From the NCBI RefSeq assembly GCF_964340395.1, contig NC_135559.1, positions 17,597,550-17,661,549 on the forward strand: 64,000 bases of DNA, read 5' to 3'. The position numbers and the translations under genes were made by a program. This stretch comes from Glandiceps talaboti. Lineage: Eukaryota > Hemichordata > Enteropneusta > Spengelidae. Shown piece after piece: positions 60,046 to 64,000 of this stretch (within the stretch, counting starts at the first letter, position 1; the number at the start of each line of letters is the position of its first letter). The notes under the pieces are model-generated. The model was not told the DNA's origin and made no database searches. It saw only the letters and a program-made list of their open reading frames with translations.

Positions 60046-60351
60046 GGTGGCTGCCTGGGTCTTGCCCCAAACTAAATATACCTGGTTAAGAACAAATATC
60101 AAACGTAGACATGATACATTTTCGTTCTAAACAAACTGATCTTTCTGAACTGAAAATGATGTATAGAAATTTTCAATGACATGTCTGTCACCTGTCAACA
60201 GTTCTACACCTGTATTTGTAAAATTAATCGAGATTCAGGTAAACTCTTAACATATAATCATGATAATGTATCGTGTCAAAATAATAATAACGCCGTGATT
60301 AAAAAGTAAAAAATAAACACATTCAATTCATTGTGACCGTCTACTAGGTTT

Positions 60352-60365
60352 GTTCCCTGGGCAAC
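60352..60365. promoter_or_regulatory. RFX X-box-like site upstream of IFT81
   Basis: GTTCCCTGGGCAAC, an imperfect palindrome matching the X-box consensus GTNRCC-(0-3)-RGYAAC at all but one position. It lies 307 bp upstream of the IFT81 start and 537 bp upstream of the SPCS2 start. RFX factors drive ciliary genes, IFT genes in particular, through such sites. Confidence 0.55.
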
Positions 60366-60901
60366 TGTCATAACCATAATTCCCATCATTATCAATGGTC
60401 CATCGTCAACACATCGGTTGATTTTTTATGTTTTGCACTCTCTTTACACCACATACAATAATCACATACGAGCAGGACATTCAAAATAATGTTAGAAATA
60501 GATAAAGTTGGAAAATTGTTTTGAATATTCCTAAATACGCACCTAATTCTGTAAAATCTGCTATGGGCATGCATTAACCGGTCGCTGTGGCTTCGGTTTT
60601 CACCAAGGTGCTGAAGAATTTCAGTACCCGGATGCATTGAGAACTGGGCACTTAAAGGGTCTGGCAGAAACAATAATACTATTTTTGTATGTCACTTTTT
60701 TATGATTTTAAATGCAAAAAAAATGCATAGTGCGTTACTCAATTTTCTAAAATGAAATGACGACAGTTGAAAATTAATGGTTCAGATTATATAACCCAGG
60801 AAAAGTAATGTATTTCGAGTTCACATAAAAGGCGTCCATTTCACAAATTTCGAGCAACCGAAGGGTTCAAACTGGCCTTCCAACGTGTACTTCCGGTGAA
60901 A

Positions 60902-62983
60902 ATGTCCGCCAACAAGAAAGACAACGGTGTGCTGAGCAAGGTAAAATCTGGCTTTCTTGATTGAAAATGTGTTTCTCCTCCTGTTAATTTTTTCAAACTG
61001 TACACGATTGTCAATGACAATGAAATGCGATATCGTAATCTACCCTGCAGTTATTGGAAAATGCCGATTTCTCTCGGCAGCTGGCGGCATCATCCTCGCC
61101 AACCCGTTGAAAACGGAGCGAATGGGAAACACATGGACTCATAGAAGATGAAGAAAACAACTTTGACTGGGGATGAATCATCGCTATCGAATTAAATCGC
61201 AAATGGCTACCTTTCATCATTTTTTTCGTTGATATACGTGTTATTCTTCCCATCAGACACATTCCAACTATACTCAGCATAGTACATACCCAGACTTTCT
61301 ATTGACTAGTGTAAATTGTCGATGGTTTCGTGATTTTTGGGGGTAACTCAATAAATGTCGCAACGAAGATTATGTCACGGTGACACGTAGTGCTGCAGAC
61401 ATAAATTTAGGGAAGTGTATTCCGTAAATCAGACCAGATGGCTGTTTACCACGAAGTGTTGAATTGACCTTGAGGCTTCGTGCATAAATTCACTTCTGTT
61501 GTTACATGCCTGGTGTCTTACTATTAGCATGAATGTTATTGTTAGTGAGACTCACATTGTTCGTTTTACTTTTTATTTTCTTACGGGGTTTGCAAAGAAA
61601 AACAAAGTGGAGGACCCAGACGGAGCGAAACCGTTACAGTTGTGTACATCCATTGTAGTATGTATATAAATGTAACAGTACATCATTCTAATTCTACCTC
61701 CATTATGCAAAAGACTAAAAGTCGTCCGTTTGCTTCTGTTATTTAAATGTTTAATACAAAACACACTCTTAATAGTGCTATGTGTATAATTTAGGATTGC
61801 ATCATCAATGATCAATCTATAAACCAAAGTGAGTAGTGCAGTGGTGAGGCTCTCTGTAAAGTAGTTTGAAAGATCTTTTCATTCTGTTTGAATTGTTTCT
61901 CCCATTTATACTTTGGATCAAGAAAAGAGCATTTTTTTCAACACTGGTTATAATTTATATGTAATTAATTTGAACATTTATATGGCATTTATGATGTAGT
62001 TTCATATGCAATGACATTGTATTTCGACACTAGTCTACATCAGCAGTTCTTCTATATCTCCGCTTGGACTATTTAAGCTCTGGGGGATTGGTTGGGTCAA
62101 GGAGAAGTGATGTGAAAAACATATGAGTAAATCAATCCAGTGTCTCCAATTACTGAAGTGATATTCAGTTTGTCAACACAGATTGATGGCTGGCATTAAG
62201 TGTTAGCTTGACCTTCACTCAAAATAGTAAATATTGACAGAAGCAGAAAGAAACTGAAACTGTAAAAAAAGCACATGAAACTTTATAAGCAATTACTTAT
62301 GTCTCAACTTTGACAGTTTTCATGCTCATGACATTTATATTAATTATTTATAGACATCAGTTTATTGAGAATCTTGTTCATTGTAGCAGTACCTTTCTGC
62401 CTCATGTTTGTTAGCTGCAATAATTGTAGCGTTTGACGTGATTTTGAGTTTTTTTTCGTCTGTTTTGTGCCTTTTTTCGTTCTGAAGTTTAACCCGAATC
62501 AAACGCTACAATTCCTCTTACACAAACGCAAATAGACGGAACCGATTCAGATCTGAATCGCAAAGTTGGGCGGATTTTTCTGCTAAATTACACCTTACCT
62601 GGCAAAATATCGGTCATTTCCTAACGCCCAATTCCGTCAAAATCGGCAAATATAGCAAGACATGCAGCATTTTGAAATGGGCGGTACACTGACACCTCAC
62701 TCACGTTTTCAATGAGGTCTAGTCTATTTGCGTTTGCGTTAGAGGAATTGTAGCGTTTGATTCGGGTTAAACTTCCAAATGAAAAAACCCTCAAAATCAC
62801 ATCAAATGCTACAGTTATTGCAGCTACATGTTTGTATACTGTAGGGCTTCTCCACAACTTACATGGCTATCTGTAACATGGAAATGACTTTATTTGCAGT
62901 GGTCTCTGGATGGAAAACCAATCAAGATAGATAAATGGGATGGATCTGCAGTCAAGAATACACTAGATGATGCCGCTAAAAAG
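60902..62983 (+). CDS. SPCS2: Signal peptidase complex subunit 2 (SPCS2), first two exons, partial
   Basis: Exon 1 is 60902-60940 (MSANKKDNGVLSK) and exon 2 is 62900-62983 (WSLDGKPIKIDKWDGSAVKN, ending DDAAKK). Both are phase 0 with GT-AG borders, and the gene leaves the window at the right. The KIDKWDGSAVKN block is nearly invariant in SPCS2/SPC25. This ER-membrane subunit of the signal peptidase complex helps position it at the translocon. It is divergent from IFT81, with 856 bp between the two start codons, so a shared promoter is likely. The transmembrane exons lie outside the window. Confidence 0.93.
62411..62826. mobile_element. MITE with long terminal inverted repeats in SPCS2 intron 1
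   Basis: The left end ttagctgcaataattgtagc...tttgacgtgattttgag and right end ctcaaaatcacatcaaatgct...cagttattgcagcta are inverted. So are inner segments gtttaacccgaatcaaacgc and gcgtttgattcgggttaaac and the stretch caaacgcaaatagac. The arms together are over 100 bp. No ORF. Confidence 0.85.
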
Positions 62984-63349
62984 GTAAAACTTGTCAGTCA
63001 GTCTTAACTCAAATTTGCAGTGAATTCTTTTCATAATTTATGTCAGAAGTTATGCAAATGCATTTGCTATTCGAAAGATGAAACTCTTGACAGCTGTTTT
63101 GTGAATATCGAAAATACATGTTTTTATGTCAAATGTTCTGGAAACGCTTTTGTCACTTGAAAAAAGAAAGCTAGGGTTGATCAGTGTGTACCCATAGAGC
63201 GTAGACCCTCCACCAACTGGTCTATAATGTGTCTCAGCTACAGTAATTTATTGTGAAACACCAAACTATGTGACAACACACAAGAAAATAAAGTTTTGCA
63301 GTTTTGACTCACAACAAAATACTAATGAGTAATGTAGTGCACATTAATA

Positions 63350-63680
63350 CCATGCACAAGCCAAATTGAACAAAAAAAGTATGGAATATATACTCTGGTC
63401 GTTCTACGTAGTGACAAAATGTGTCTACTTCACTGCTTCCTGATGTGTTCAAAATACGAGTCAAAACATTCAAAATTTAATATCCAATATTTTTCTTCAT
63501 TCAGTCGGAAAATACTCATGACTCAGGGTTTTGTCACTACAAGTTTAGTGACTCGGTGACAGTGACAAAGTCCCCCTTAGGTCACTTGTATTTTCCTTGG
63601 AAAAATATGTGGAATTTAGTTCATGACAGACTTGACAGTGTAATATCAGGGAGAAATTACATCATGCATGTACATGTATG
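63350..63680 (+). repeat. Dispersed palindromic repeat, copy 3
   Basis: Third member of the family at 30570 and 53550: atactctggtcgttctacgt, gagtcaaaacattcaaaatt, and the facing stem aaaatactcatgactcaggg / ttaggtcacttgtattttcc. It lies in SPCS2 intron 2. The rest of the window to 64000 is intron sequence with related repeats. Confidence 0.75.
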
Positions 63681-64000
63681 TTATGAGTAGAGTCTGCCCT
63701 GTAATGATAGCCAAATTTCATTGTGAGTCAAAATGAGAAAACTGGCATTTCTTGTGAGTCACCACACAGTAAGGGATAGGGGAACACCAAATTTTGATGG
63801 GTCACTAGAAATTGTGTGCATCAGTTGTGCATCAAATTGGCTTAGAAGTTGGAGGGCACATTTGTGAATCTCCTTACACAAGACTCTTTAAGCAGACACA
63901 GACAATCAATACATGTACATGTCCAACTGCAAGGCCTTTACACTTCACTTAGATCTCCAGGCACTATTATGTAACATGCCTGTCAGCTCAGCAAGTTGTC

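Overview
The window is nuclear DNA from an animal: AT-rich, intron-rich and crowded with microsatellites, minisatellites, small inverted-repeat elements and LINE/SINE debris. The gene content (IFT81, SPCS2, an ectodysplasin-like TNF ligand, F-type lectin modules, a C2H2 zinc-finger array) fits a marine invertebrate bilaterian. The repeats remind me of amphioxus or acorn-worm genomes, but the sequence alone does not fix the taxon.

Layout. 1-725 (minus): first two coding exons of an RG-rich protein, running off the left edge. 2-6.6 kb: repeats only, including two large foldback elements. 6.8-8.8 kb (plus): a 12-finger C2H2 gene with decayed fingers after its stop. 9-12.5 kb: repeats. 13.0-16.3 kb (plus): a TNF-superfamily ligand in at least five exons. 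17.9-37.7 kb (minus): a 23-exon DEG/ENaC (ASIC-like) channel. It carries an ATP-grasp pseudogene in antisense in its thirteenth intron. 38-48.8 kb: intergenic, with microsatellites and relics. 48.8-60.0 kb (minus): complete IFT81 in 13 exons. 60.9 kb onward (plus): first two exons of SPCS2, head to head with IFT81. An RFX X-box-like site lies in the shared promoter region.

The most interesting object is the channel. Spliced by hand it gives about 1,262 residues against roughly 500-560 for ASICs. Between the post-TM1 palm strand and the rest of the ectodomain sit three LDL-receptor class A repeats, three F-type lectin domains, one PAN/apple domain and a fourth LDLa repeat. All eleven exons coding the insert are phase 1-1, the classic exon-shuffling signature. 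I know of no described channel with this architecture.

The second theme is tandem repeats that start at exon-intron junctions and carry copies of the splice signal. The clearest is a 21-bp minisatellite in the channel gene whose units repeat the end of exon 18 plus its 5' splice site. Similar cases occur at IFT81 exons 4, 10 and 12 and at channel exons 11 and 17.
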